Part shown: positions 10,245 through 19,608 of the stretch, in pieces | How positions within the stretch are numbered: the stretch's first letter is position 1 | How the letters are laid out: each line of letters starts with the position of its first letter | Assembly (NCBI GenBank): GCA_046349615.1 | Contig: JAXMBZ010000002.1 | Location: forward strand, 372,001-436,000 | DNA length: 64,000 bases | Reading direction: 5' to 3' | Source: JADJNY01 sp046349615 | Lineage (GTDB): Bacteria; Planctomycetota; UBA1135; GCA-002686595 | The notes under the pieces: generated by a model | What the model was told of the DNA's origin: nothing | Databases searched by the model: none | Seen by the model: the letters and a program-made list of their open reading frames with translations, nothing else | Position numbers and translations under genes: made by a program

Positions 10245-12005
10245 TCACCAGGCGATCTGCCAGCCGTTCGTGACGTTGAACGTCTCCGGCGGGCAGAACG
10301 CCGCGGCGGAGTTGCGGTAGTACGTCTGGTAGAAGCGCACCGCGCCGCTTCCGACCGCGACGCCGCCGCGTGCGGAGAGCGTGATCGTGTCGACGCCCGC
10401 CTCGGGGAAGCTCGACGCGCCGCCGGCGTTGACCTTCGTACGCAGCCGCACGAGCGCGCCGCCCGCGCAGCGCACGCCGTCGCCGAAGACCGCGTCCTCG
10501 AGCGCGTCGCCCTGCAGGTAGATGCACGCCACGTTCGCAGGCATGCCCGAGCCCTGCAGCACGACGTCGTCGCTCGCGGCGGCTCCGGTCGCGAGGAGGT
10601 TCGCGCCCGACGCGTTGACCGAGTTCGCGCAGCCGTTCCCGGCGGCGCCGAAGTTCGCGCAGGGGCAGTCCGTCGTGTGATCGGAGAGCGAGCCGTCGCC
10701 CGCGCAGAACGCGCGGAAGAGCGGCGGTTGGTACTCGAACGCGCCCATGTCGACGACCGGCGGCGCGCCGAAGCCCGTGTCGACCGTCGCGGGGTCGTCC
10801 GCGTAGCGGGGCGCACCCGCGCGGTCCGTCGTCGTGCCCGCGGGCATCGTGCCGTTGTTGCCTGCATCGATGCCGGGCGAGCCGGCGAGCAGGCGGAAGT
10901 CGCCGTTCACCGCGTCGACGAAGAGCGGCGCGACGGAGATGTTGCCCGTTCCGGCGAATCCGCCCTGGACGCAGCTGTACGTGACGGTCGCGCCCTGCAC
11001 TTGGTTCGCCGCTCCCTGAGCGCCGCCGACGCCCGTGTTCGCGTACAGGATCGTCGAGGCGACGGTGCCCGTGGCTCCGGACACGACGAGCCCCGCGCCG
11101 GACGCGGTGGGCGAGCTGTTCCCGTGGATCGTGCACGCGCGCACGGTGACCGTCGAGCTCGAGAGCACCAGGATCGCGCCGCCGCCGGTCGTGCCCGTCG
11201 CGGTGTTGCCGCGGAAGACGCAGTTCACGAGCTGCACGTTCGAGGTGCCGAAGATCTCGACGCCGCCCGCGCGCGCCGCGCTGTTCCCGCTGAACGTGCA
11301 GCGGCGGAAGATCGCGCCGACGTTCGTCGCCATGTCGAACGCGCCGCCGAAGCTGCCGCCGAGGTTGTTCTCGAAGCGGCAGTCCTCCCACGTCGGGCTC
11401 GACGCGTTGACGTAGCCCGCGCCGCCGCCGAAGGTGCACCGGTTGTTGCGCACGATGCAGTTGCGGATCGTCGCGTTGCTCCCCGAGAGCATCAGGAAGC
11501 CGCCGCCGCGGTCCTGGTTCGCCGTGCTGTTCGCGTTGCCGCCCTCGACGACGAACCCGTCGAGCACCGCCGTCGCGGCCGCGGAGGCGCCATTGACCAC
11601 GTGGTAGGAGTTGTCGGTGTAGATCGCGGAGCCGTCGTTCCCCGCGAGGTCGCCCGAGAGGATCGTCACGTGCAGGGCGGGATCGCGCTCCGCGCGCGCC
11701 GTCTCGCCGCCGGCGAAGCCGCCGTACACGCCGACGTTCGTCTTCAGCGTGAAGTAGATCGTCCGCGTCGCCGTCGCGGTGGGTTTGTAGGTCCCTTGCA
11801 CGACCCAGAGCTCGTCGCCGGAGACCGCGGCCGTGAGCGCGGTCTGGAGCGCGTCGACGCCGCGGTAGGCGTCCGCCCAGCTCGTACCGTCGTTCGCGCC
11901 GGTGGCGAGGTTCGCGTCGACGTAGCGGATGCTCGCGAGCGCGGGGGAGGTGACGAGGAGGAGGGCCGCGCCGAGGGCGCGAAGGGTACGGATCGCGTGG
12001 AGCAT
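10245..12005 (-). CDS. Exported right-handed beta-helix protein with Cys-rich C-terminal domain
   Basis: Secreted protein of 586 aa. A signal peptide is clear (LRALGAALLLVTSPALA, cleavage near 25). Residues about 30-430 form a parallel beta-helix of the polymorphic-outer-membrane-protein/choice-of-anchor type, with repeated RNCIVRNN, RRCTFSGNSA, VNCVFRGNTA turns, the SPGIDAGNNG signature and VDMGAFEY at the end. From about 435 a separate domain carries FCAGDGSLSDHTTDCPCANFG and GNGCANSVNASGANLLATG, a layout seen repeatedly in secreted planctomycete proteins and possibly a sorting or carbohydrate-binding module. A TACGCT hexamer lies about 77 bp upstream of the ATG. Ligand and role are unknown. 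Confidence 0.85.
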   Translation of the reverse strand: MLHAIRTLRALGAALLLVTSPALASIRYVDANLATGANDGTSWADAYRGVDALQTALTAAVSGDELWVVQGTYKPTATATRTIYFTLKTNVGVYGGFAGGETARAERDPALHVTILSGDLAGNDGSAIYTDNSYHVVNGASAAATAVLDGFVVEGGNANSTANQDRGGGFLMLSGSNATIRNCIVRNNRCTFGGGAGYVNASSPTWEDCRFENNLGGSFGGAFDMATNVGAIFRRCTFSGNSAARAGGVEIFGTSNVQLVNCVFRGNTATGTTGGGAILVLSSSTVTVRACTIHGNSSPTASGAGLVVSGATGTVASTILYANTGVGGAQGAANQVQGATVTYSCVQGGFAGTGNISVAPLFVDAVNGDFRLLAGSPGIDAGNNGTMPAGTTTDRAGAPRYADDPATVDTGFGAPPVVDMGAFEYQPPLFRAFCAGDGSLSDHTTDCPCANFGAAGNGCANSVNASGANLLATGAAASDDVVLQGSGMPANVACIYLQGDALEDAVFGDGVRCAGGALVRLRTKVNAGGASSFPEAGVDTITLSARGGVAVGSGAVRFYQTYYRNSAAAFCPPETFNVTNGWQIAW

Positions 12006-12157
12006 GCTGGGGGGCGTGGTGTTCCGCGCGGCGCGCGGGGTGGGGTGCGTCCGCGGTCGCGCGGACGAAGGTCGATCTGGAGAGCGTACCCTGCCCGTGC
12101 GGAACCGGCGACGGGGCGCGCGCAAGAGCTCCGCGAGAAGCTCGTTCCGCGCGACGC

Positions 12158-15100
12158 TCAGCGCGGGACCGACCTCCGTTTCCAGAGGTAGAAGAGCACC
12201 GGGTACACGCAGAGTTCCATCGCGAAGCTCACGGTGATCCCGCCGACGAGCGGCGCGGCGAGCCTCCGCGTCACGTCCGCGCCGCTCCCCGTCGCCCAAA
12301 GGAGCGGCAGGAGGCCGAGCATGTCCGTCGCGACCGTCATCGTCTTCGGACGGATGCGCTGCACGGCGCCCTCGTGGATCGCGGCGACGAGGTCCGCGTC
12401 GGTCCGCATGCGGCCCTCCTCCTTCCAGCGGTCGAACGTCGTGTCGAGGTAGAGGAGCATGACCTGCCCCGTCTCGGCGTCGATGCCGAGGAGCGCGATG
12501 ATGCCGACCCAGACCGCGAGGCTCATGTCGTAGTCGAGCCACCACAGGAACCAGAACGCGCCGATCAGCGAGAACGGCACGGCGAGGAGCACGATCGCGA
12601 CGCGCGTCCAACTGCGGTTGGAGAGGTAGAGCAGGAACACGATCAGCGCGAGCGTGAGCGGGATCACCCACGCGAGGCGGGCGTTCGCCTTCTCGAGGTA
12701 CTCGAAGCGGCCCGACCACACGCGGCGCGCGCCGGCGGGCATCGGGACCTTCTCTTCGGCGACGCGCTTCGCCTCCGCGACCCAGCCGCCGAGGTCGCGC
12801 CCCGCGATGTCGACGAAGATCCACGCCGTGCGCTCGCCGTTTTCCGTGCGGATCATCGGCGCGGCGGGGGAGATGCGCAGGTCGCAGAGCTCGCCGAGCG
12901 TCGCGCGCGCGCCGGTCGGCGTCGCGACGACGATCGCCTCGAGCGCGGGCACGTCGTCGCGCAATTCGCGCGCGAAGCGCACGGAGAGCGGGTAGCGCTC
13001 GCGGCCCTCGACCGTCGTCGTCACCTGCATGCCGCCGATCGCGGTGCGGACGAGCTCCTGCACGTCGCCGACGTTCATCCCGAAGCGCGCGGCGGCCTCG
13101 CGCTTCACGTCGAAGTCGAGGTAGTGGCCGCCGAAGACGCGCTCGGGGTACGCGGACAGCGTGCCCGGCACGGAGCGCAGCGCGACGGCGGTGCGCTCGG
13201 CGAGCGCCTCGAGCTGTTCGAGGTCGTGCCCGAGGATCTTCACGCCGACGGGCGTCTTGATGCCGGTCGAGAGCATCGAGATGCGGCTCTCGATCGGGTA
13301 CGGCCACGCGTTCGCGACGCCGGGCAGGCTGACGGCCTCGTTCAGTCCCGCGTGCATCGTGCCGTCCGCGTCCTGCCAGCCGTACACGAGCTCCTGGAGC
13401 GTGATCTTCCGCCGCGACGGCCAGAACGTGTGCTCGAACGGCCACGCGAGCCAGTCGGGCAGCCCCGAGTGGAACCGCTCGAGCGTGCGCGTGCGCCACC
13501 GCTTCTCGTCCGAGTGGAGTTGCACGACCGTCTCGAGCATCGAGAGCGGCGCGGGATCGGTCGCGGTGTCCGCGCGGCCGATCTTGCCGTGCACGCTCCG
13601 CACCTCGGGGAACGAGCGGATGAGGCGGTCCGTGCGCTCGAGGATCGCGCGCGAGGTCCCGATGCTGACGCTCGGGTCCGTCGTCGGCATGTAGAAGAGG
13701 TCGCCCTCGTCGAGCGCGGGCATGAACTCCGAGCCGAGCTTCGACGCGGGCCACACCGCGGATGCGCCGAGCAGGAGCACGATCGCGATCGTCGTCTTCG
13801 GTCGGCGCATGACCCAGCGGAAGAAGGGCTCGTAGAGCCGCATCGACCCGCGGTTGAGCGGGTTCTCGTCCTCCTTCGGGATGCGTCCGCCGAGCGCGTG
13901 CACGAGCAGCGCGGGCACGACCGTGATGCCGAGGATCGCGCCCGCGGCGATCGCGAACGTCTTCGTGTACGCGAGCGGCTTGAAGAGGCGCCCCGATTGC
14001 TCGCCGAGCACGAAGATCGGCAGGAACGCGACCGTGATCACGAGCAAGGAGTAGAAGAGGCTCGGGCCGACCTCCTGCGCGGACTCGAGCACGATGTCGA
14101 CGTGCGGGCGCGGCGCGGCGCCCCGCTTCACGCGCTCGGCGTCGCGCTCGAGGTGCTTGTGGGCGTTCTCGATCATCACGACGGCCGAGTCGACCATCAC
14201 GCCGATCGCGAGCGCGAGCCCGCCCAGGCTCATGATGTTCGCGTTGATCCCGAGCAGGTTCATCACGAGGATCGACACGAGCAGGCCGATCGGCAGGATC
14301 ACGATCGCGACGAGGGCGCTGCGCACGTGCGCGAGGAACGCGAGGCAGATGAGCGCGGTGACGATCAGCTCCTCGATCACGGCTTCGCCGAGCGTCCCGA
14401 CCGCGCGCTCGATCAACGCGGAGCGGTCGTAGGTGGCGCGCACGAACACGCCGTCGGGGAGCCCGTCCTCGAGCTCCGCGAGCTTCGCCTTGACGTCCTG
14501 GATCACGCGGTACGCGTTCTCGCCGAAACGCGCGACGACGACGCCGCCGACCGCTTCGCCGCGGCCGTCCCACTCGCCGACGCCGCGGCGCATCTCGCCG
14601 CCGATCTCGAGCGTCGCGACGTCGCCGAGCAGCACGGGCACGCCCTGCGCGCTCGTCTTCAAGACGACCTTCGCGAGGTCGTCGAGCCCGCGCAGGTAGC
14701 CGCGACTGCGGACCATGTACTCGTTCTCGGCGAGCTCGATCACGGAGCCGCCGACGTCCGCGTTCGAGCGCTCGATCGCGCCGACGATCTCGTCGAGGCG
14801 TACGTCGCGACCGACGAGCTTCACGGGGTCGAGCACGACCTGGTACTGCTTCACGAAGCCGCCGATCGGCGCGACCTCGGACACGCCGGGCACGGAGGAG
14901 AGCGGGAAGCGCAGGTACCAGTCCTGGAGCGAGCGCAGCTCCGCGAGGTCGTGCTGCGCCGCGACGAGCGCCTTCCCGTCGAGCGGACACGCGCCGGGGT
15001 GCTCGAAGCCGCGCACACGGACGAGCCGCTCGCGCGCTTCCTCCGGTGCGTCGCCGCGCGCCGCGTACCAACGATCGTGCTCCTCGTCGTGGAAGACGCC

Positions 15101-15565
15101 GTGCGCGTGCTCGGTGCAGTACCAACCGGGGACGAGGACGTACTGGTACACCCAGCCGACGCCCGTCGCGTCGGGACCGAGGCGCGGCTCGACGCCGCGC
15201 GGCAGGCGATCGCGCGCGAAGTTCAAGTACTCGAGCACGCGGCTGCGCGCCCAGTAGAGGTCCGTGTCGTCGTCGAACAGCACGTACACGAACGACAGCT
15301 CGAACATGCTGTACCCGCGCACGACGGTGGCGCCGGGCACGGAGAGCAGCGCGGTCTCGAGCGGCTGCGTGATCTGCGCGTCGACGACCTCCGGGTTCTG
15401 GCCCGCGTACTCCGTGACGACGATCACCTGCACGTCGGAGAGGTCGGGGATCGCGTCGAGGCGGATCTCGCGCGCGGCGCGCACGCCGAGCAGGAGGAGC
15501 ACCGCCGCGACGATCAGGACGAGCGCGCGGTGGCGGACGGAAGCAGCGAGGATCGCGCGGAGCAC
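12158..15565 (-). CDS. Heavy-metal efflux RND permease (CusA/CzcA family)
   Basis: Inner-membrane proton-driven metal exporter of 1135 aa, full length for the family. Family signatures are IPDLSDVQVIVVTEYAGQNP, the central ALAIGVMVDSAVVMIENAHK segment with charged residues of the proton relay, SVPGVSEVAPIGGFVKQYQV, and the second hydrophobic block near the C-terminus. Residues about 150-205 form an insertion (WYCTEHAHGVF ... HPGACPLDGKALV) that looks like a degenerate version of the CxxH...CPxC metal-binding module of the adjacent adaptor. The GTG start lies one base after the adaptor stop and follows GGGAGG. Cu(I)/Ag(I) is the likely cargo because the adaptor has a Cys/Met/His-rich module; Zn/Co cannot be excluded. 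Confidence 0.93.
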   Translation of the reverse strand: MLRAILAASVRHRALVLIVAAVLLLLGVRAAREIRLDAIPDLSDVQVIVVTEYAGQNPEVVDAQITQPLETALLSVPGATVVRGYSMFELSFVYVLFDDDTDLYWARSRVLEYLNFARDRLPRGVEPRLGPDATGVGWVYQYVLVPGWYCTEHAHGVFHDEEHDRWYAARGDAPEEARERLVRVRGFEHPGACPLDGKALVAAQHDLAELRSLQDWYLRFPLSSVPGVSEVAPIGGFVKQYQVVLDPVKLVGRDVRLDEIVGAIERSNADVGGSVIELAENEYMVRSRGYLRGLDDLAKVVLKTSAQGVPVLLGDVATLEIGGEMRRGVGEWDGRGEAVGGVVVARFGENAYRVIQDVKAKLAELEDGLPDGVFVRATYDRSALIERAVGTLGEAVIEELIVTALICLAFLAHVRSALVAIVILPIGLLVSILVMNLLGINANIMSLGGLALAIGVMVDSAVVMIENAHKHLERDAERVKRGAAPRPHVDIVLESAQEVGPSLFYSLLVITVAFLPIFVLGEQSGRLFKPLAYTKTFAIAAGAILGITVVPALLVHALGGRIPKEDENPLNRGSMRLYEPFFRWVMRRPKTTIAIVLLLGASAVWPASKLGSEFMPALDEGDLFYMPTTDPSVSIGTSRAILERTDRLIRSFPEVRSVHGKIGRADTATDPAPLSMLETVVQLHSDEKRWRTRTLERFHSGLPDWLAWPFEHTFWPSRRKITLQELVYGWQDADGTMHAGLNEAVSLPGVANAWPYPIESRISMLSTGIKTPVGVKILGHDLEQLEALAERTAVALRSVPGTLSAYPERVFGGHYLDFDVKREAAARFGMNVGDVQELVRTAIGGMQVTTTVEGRERYPLSVRFARELRDDVPALEAIVVATPTGARATLGELCDLRISPAAPMIRTENGERTAWIFVDIAGRDLGGWVAEAKRVAEEKVPMPAGARRVWSGRFEYLEKANARLAWVIPLTLALIVFLLYLSNRSWTRVAIVLLAVPFSLIGAFWFLWWLDYDMSLAVWVGIIALLGIDAETGQVMLLYLDTTFDRWKEEGRMRTDADLVAAIHEGAVQRIRPKTMTVATDMLGLLPLLWATGSGADVTRRLAAPLVGGITVSFAMELCVYPVLFYLWKRRSVPR

Positions 15566-15566
15566 G

Positions 15567-17429
15567 TCACCGACCTCCCGCGCACTCGATCGAGCCCGTC
15601 ACCTGGCCGCACGCCTTCATCTCGGTCGCGTAGTAGGGGTTGTGCACGGACTCGTCGCGCGAGAGCCAGCTCCCCGGCGCCATCGGGCAGTGCACGACGT
15701 ACACGCGCGCGCCGAACGTCGTCGACGGCGGCGCGCGCCGGACGATCGCGATCAGCGCGTCCGAGAGCGGACCGAAGAGCTCGCGCTGCCGCTCGAGCGG
15801 CGCGGGGACGAGCTCGAGCGCGCGCTGCACGAGCTCCTTCGCGCGGTCCTTCGTCGGTCCGCGCGCGGCGTCGACGAGCTTCTGCGCCGCGACGGCGAGC
15901 GGCAGCGCCGCGAACGGCTGCGCGGGCGGCGCGTCCGCGCCGAGGAGCGTCGCGAGTTCGAGGTACGGCGCGAGCACCGCGTCGACGAGCGCCGCCGGCG
16001 CCTCGGGGTCCTCGAGCCGGCCGAGCGCGGGCTCGCGCTCTCCGCCGTCGCCGCCCGCGAGGAACGCCTTGACGCCCTCGCGCACGCGCGACTCCGCGTC
16101 GAGCAGGAACTGCCCGCTCGTGACGACGCGCTCGCCCGGCGCGATGCCCGCGCGCACCTCGACGAGCCCGCCGTCGCCGGCGGCGCCGAGCTCGACCTTC
16201 GTCGGCTCGAACGACCCGTCGGCGAGCACGACGAACGCGATCTTCCGCACGCCCGTGTCGATCACGGCTTCGCGCGGCACGAGCACGGCGTCGCGCGCGA
16301 CCTCCGTGGAGATCTCCGCGACGGCGAACATGCCCTCGCGCAGCGCGCGGTCGTCGTTCGCGAGCGTCGCGCGCGCGCGCGCCGTGCGCGTCTCCATGTC
16401 GAAGTGGGGGTGGAGGAAGTCGAGCGTGCCCGTGTACGCGCGACCCGCGAGGCCGTCGACGGTCGCGACGACGCGCTCGCCGAGCGCGAGCCCGGGGAGT
16501 TCGCCCGCCGCGACCGCGAGGTCGATCCACATCGTGCGGTTGTCGGAGAGCTCGTAGATCCGCGCGCCCGCCTCGACGCGTCCGCCGCGCTTCACGTCCT
16601 TCACCGTGACGTGTCCGTCGATCGGGCTCCGGATCGGAACGCTCGCGGGCGCGGAGTCCAGCGCCGCGAGCCGGTCGATCTCCGCGTCGTCGAGCCCGAC
16701 GTACGCGAGCTTGCGGCGCGCGAGGCCGAAGAGGCTCGTCGCGCTCGCGCCCGCGCCGGGACGTTCGCGCGCCTTGCGCGCGGCGATCAGCTCCTCGATC
16801 GCGACGGAGAGCTCGGGGCTCTCGAAGTCGAAGAGCGGCGCACCCTTCACGACGTGGACGCCCTCGCGGTCCGCGTACACCTCGGCCGCGAAGCCCGGCA
16901 CGCGGAGCACGACGTCGACGCGGCTCGGTTCGGGCTCGACGAGCACGCCGGCGATGCGGCGCGTGCGCACGAGCGTGCCGCGGACGGCCTCGGTCGTGCG
17001 CAGCCCCATGTTCTGCCGCACGCGCGGGTCGATCGTGATCGCGTCGCCTGCGGCGATCTCCTCGGCGTAGACGGGCGCGAGCTCGCGGCCCGCGGGGCTC
17101 CTGCCCGGCGCGTTCGCGAGGAACGGCGGCTCGCTCGCGGCGTCGATCCAGTACCGCACGCGGCGTTCGGCGGGCGCCTTCGCCGCGTCGGTGCCGCGCA
17201 CGAGCGGCGTCAGCTTCATGTGGCACAGCGGGCACTCGCCGGGCTCCTTCTGGAGCACGTTCGGGTGCATGCCGCAGGTCCACAGCGTCTCCGCGGACGC
17301 CGCGGCTTTGCCCGCGTGGTCCGCGCGACCGTGGAACGCGCGTCCGAGGACGAAACCCGCAGCGAGCGCGAGCAGCACGACGAGGACGATGCGCGCGCGG
17401 CCGAGCCGCGATCGACGACGTTCATTCAT
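15567..17429 (-). CDS. RND efflux periplasmic adaptor (CusB-like) with heavy-metal-binding domain
   Basis: Membrane-fusion protein of 620 aa linking the permease to the outer-membrane factor. An N-terminal membrane anchor (about residues 12-30) is followed by the heavy-metal-binding module TCGMHPNVLQKEPGECPLCHM (about 50-72), then barrel-sandwich and beta-barrel segments (SPIDGHVTVKDVKRGGRVEAG, LFDFESPEL, FLHPHFDMETRTARARA). The C-terminal ~110 residues (KLVDAARG ... VYVVHCPMAPGSW ... YYATEMKACG) match the DUF3347-type domain common on CusB proteins, with further Cys, Met and His ligands. The ATG follows GAGGAGG and overlaps the TolC-like gene by 8 bp. Short adaptors lack both added domains, so this is a metal-dedicated version. 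Confidence 0.93.
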   Translation of the reverse strand: MNERRRSRLGRARIVLVVLLALAAGFVLGRAFHGRADHAGKAAASAETLWTCGMHPNVLQKEPGECPLCHMKLTPLVRGTDAAKAPAERRVRYWIDAASEPPFLANAPGRSPAGRELAPVYAEEIAAGDAITIDPRVRQNMGLRTTEAVRGTLVRTRRIAGVLVEPEPSRVDVVLRVPGFAAEVYADREGVHVVKGAPLFDFESPELSVAIEELIAARKARERPGAGASATSLFGLARRKLAYVGLDDAEIDRLAALDSAPASVPIRSPIDGHVTVKDVKRGGRVEAGARIYELSDNRTMWIDLAVAAGELPGLALGERVVATVDGLAGRAYTGTLDFLHPHFDMETRTARARATLANDDRALREGMFAVAEISTEVARDAVLVPREAVIDTGVRKIAFVVLADGSFEPTKVELGAAGDGGLVEVRAGIAPGERVVTSGQFLLDAESRVREGVKAFLAGGDGGEREPALGRLEDPEAPAALVDAVLAPYLELATLLGADAPPAQPFAALPLAVAAQKLVDAARGPTKDRAKELVQRALELVPAPLERQRELFGPLSDALIAIVRRAPPSTTFGARVYVVHCPMAPGSWLSRDESVHNPYYATEMKACGQVTGSIECAGGR

Positions 17430-18777
17430 GGCGATCCTCCTCCGCGAGACCTTCGAGGTCCGTTCCGACGAGCTCCTCGACCTCCGCGAGCGCGATCTCG
17501 CGCTCCGCGCGCGCGTCGAGCTCCGCGCGCCGCACCTCGAGCTGCATCCTCCGCACGTCGATCCACTCGTCCGTCGACGAGCCGAGCACCGCGCACGCGG
17601 CCGACGCGTCGTCGCACGCGCGCGCGGCGAGCGGCAGGAGCTCGTCCGCGAACAGCGCGCGCGCCCGCTCCGCGTCCTGGAACGCGCGATGGGCGGAGAC
17701 GAGCTCGGCGGCGCGATCGAGCTCGGTTTGCCGCGCGTCCGCGCGGGCCGCGGCGAGCTCCGCGCGCGCTTCGGCGACGAGGGCGCGCACGCGCTGGCGG
17801 TTCAGCGGCAGCGAGAGCGACGCGCCGACGAACGTCTCGAGCGAGCCGACGACGCCGAGCATCGGCGACGCGTCGAGGCGGCCTTCCTGCTTCCTGAGCG
17901 CGACGCCGCGCTCGCGCACCGCGATCTCCGCGCGGCGTTCGGCGCGAAGGGGATCGCGCTCGGCGGCGAGCGCGGCGAGGCGCTCGATCGGTGCCGCGAG
18001 CGCGCGCTTCGGCCACGTCGCGGGCGGCTCGAGCGGCGCGTCCGGAGCGCGCGCGAGCAGCGCGTTCAGGCGCGCGAGCCGCTTCGCGACGTCGACGTCG
18101 GCGCGCGCGGACTCGTCGCGCGCGCGCCCCGCGGCGATGCGGGCCTCGACGAGCGGCGCGATCTCGCCGCCGCCGCCCGCGCGCGCGTCGCGAGTCGCGA
18201 CGGCGAGTTCCTCGAGCTCGCGCGCATCCGCCGCGAGGCGCCGGCGCTCGCCTGCGGCGAGCCACTCGACCCACGCTTCGACGAGCTCGCGCTTGAGCGC
18301 CGCGCGCCGCGCGAGGAAGCGCTCGCCCGCCGCGCGCGCTTCCGCGAGCGCGGCGGCGCCCGCGTTCGCGAGCTTCCCGCGGCTCCAGAGCGGCTGCATC
18401 GGATCGAAGCCCGCGCGCAGCGTCGTGCGATCCCAGGCGGAGCGGCCCTCCATCGGCAGCGCATGCTCGACGTCGAGCGCGACGTTGGTGTTCGGCGCGC
18501 TCGCGGCGCTCGTCACGGCGGCGAGGCGCGCCTGCCACGCGTGCCAGTCGCGCTCGAGCTCGCCGTGCGCGTGCAGCGCGCGCGTCCACAGCGCGTCGAG
18601 CTCGGGCGCGGCGGGGAGCTCGGGCAGCGCGCGCTCGGCGTACGGCGTCGCGTAGTCCGCGTCCGCCGCCGCGGCGCGCGCGCGCTCGGCGTCCAAGCCT
18701 TCGGGCACGACCGCGCAGCCGCTCGCGGCGAACGCAGCGAGCACGAGCGCGGTCCATTCGATCGTTCGGGGTCGCAT
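17422..18777 (-). CDS. TolC-family outer-membrane lipoprotein of the metal efflux pump
   Basis: Outer-membrane factor of 451 aa completing the tripartite pump. The N-terminus has a lipoprotein signal (ALVLAAFAASGCAVV, lipidation Cys near 21). The rest is mostly long amphipathic Ala/Glu/Arg-rich helices, arranged as two repeats, with short beta segments (NTNVALDVEHALP and GSLETFVGASLSLPLNRQR), the CusC/CzcC pattern. GGAGG precedes the ATG by six bases. The stop overlaps the adaptor start, giving the order outer-membrane factor, adaptor, permease on one transcript. Confidence 0.88.
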   Translation of the reverse strand: MRPRTIEWTALVLAAFAASGCAVVPEGLDAERARAAAADADYATPYAERALPELPAAPELDALWTRALHAHGELERDWHAWQARLAAVTSAASAPNTNVALDVEHALPMEGRSAWDRTTLRAGFDPMQPLWSRGKLANAGAAALAEARAAGERFLARRAALKRELVEAWVEWLAAGERRRLAADARELEELAVATRDARAGGGGEIAPLVEARIAAGRARDESARADVDVAKRLARLNALLARAPDAPLEPPATWPKRALAAPIERLAALAAERDPLRAERRAEIAVRERGVALRKQEGRLDASPMLGVVGSLETFVGASLSLPLNRQRVRALVAEARAELAAARADARQTELDRAAELVSAHRAFQDAERARALFADELLPLAARACDDASAACAVLGSSTDEWIDVRRMQLEVRRAELDARAEREIALAEVEELVGTDLEGLAEEDRHE

Positions 18778-19007
18778 CGCGGCCCTCCGGAGTTCCCGCG
18801 CGCGACGGTCGTCCCGTCGGCGGCGGGGGCGGAGCGCGAAGCTCCGCGGGGTTCACGTGGCGGTCGGTCCTTCGGCGCGGCCGAGGCCGCGCGGCGCGCG
18901 ACGCTGAGCTCGCGCGCGAACGGGAACGCGCGCTCGGGCGAGTTCCCCGGGAGCGGACGCCGTGCGTCCGCAACGTCCGCGAAGAGCGCGGGCGATGGCT
19001 CCGCGCG

Positions 19008-19526
19008 TCAGCGCAGGAGGACCGAGAGGAACGCGAGGTGCGCGGCGAGGCCGCGCTCGAGGGCCGCGCTGCCGCGCGGAGGCGCCGCCGGCGGCGCGGA
19101 GTTCCCCGGAGGACGTTCGGGGAGGAGCTCGAAGAGGTGCGCGAGGCGCAGCGCGACGAGGTCGGCTACCGCGTTCGCCGCGAGGGCGTGCGGCGTGCCG
19201 CCGGCGTCGAGGCGCTCCGCGCCGAGGTCGCCGTCCGTCTTCGTGCTCGGGCGCTCGGCCGCGGGACCCGCCGGGAGCTCGAGCTCGCACGAGCAGGCGC
19301 GCGGCGCGCGCGCCTGGTCGCGCTCCGGGTGCTCGGCCGCCGCGCGCGCGGAGCAGCAGGAGCGCACGGGGCTCGCGCAGCAGCACCGCTCGGGAAAGAG
19401 GCGCCCGACCGCGGCGCACGAGAGGCGCAGCGCGAAGCACGGTTGCGCGAGGAGCACGAGCACGACCACGAGCCACGCGAACGCGCGCGTGGGGCTCGGC
19501 AGTCGAAGGGTGCTCGGAGCGTTCAT
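19008..19526 (-). CDS. Small exported cysteine-rich protein next to the metal efflux operon
   Basis: Unrecognised 172-aa protein. An N-terminal hydrophobic segment (FAWLVVVLVLLAQPCFA) reads as a signal peptide or anchor. Directly after it lies a Cys cluster (LSCAAVGRLFPERCCCASP, then SCCSARA and ACSCELE) with nine cysteines in about 70 residues. The C-terminal half is Ala/Pro/Leu-rich with a possible second hydrophobic helix (LAANAVADLVALRLAHLFELL). It lies 230 bp upstream of the TolC-like gene on the same strand and could belong to the same transcript. Periplasmic Cu/Ag sequestration or sensing is an inference from Cys content and context only. Confidence 0.6.
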   Translation of the reverse strand: MNAPSTLRLPSPTRAFAWLVVVLVLLAQPCFALRLSCAAVGRLFPERCCCASPVRSCCSARAAAEHPERDQARAPRACSCELELPAGPAAERPSTKTDGDLGAERLDAGGTPHALAANAVADLVALRLAHLFELLPERPPGNSAPPAAPPRGSAALERGLAAHLAFLSVLLR

Positions 19527-19608
19527 CGTCGGAACCGGTCTCCGTCCAGTATCGGCGCGCCGGGCTCCGCAGGCAACCCGAGCCGCGAACTTCCCGCGCG
19601 GAGGGGCC

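Noticed and set aside
10245..15125. Long minus-strand open frame through the RND permease
   Set aside because: The permease frame is clearly the coding one; only the beta-helix part from 12005 is real in this frame.
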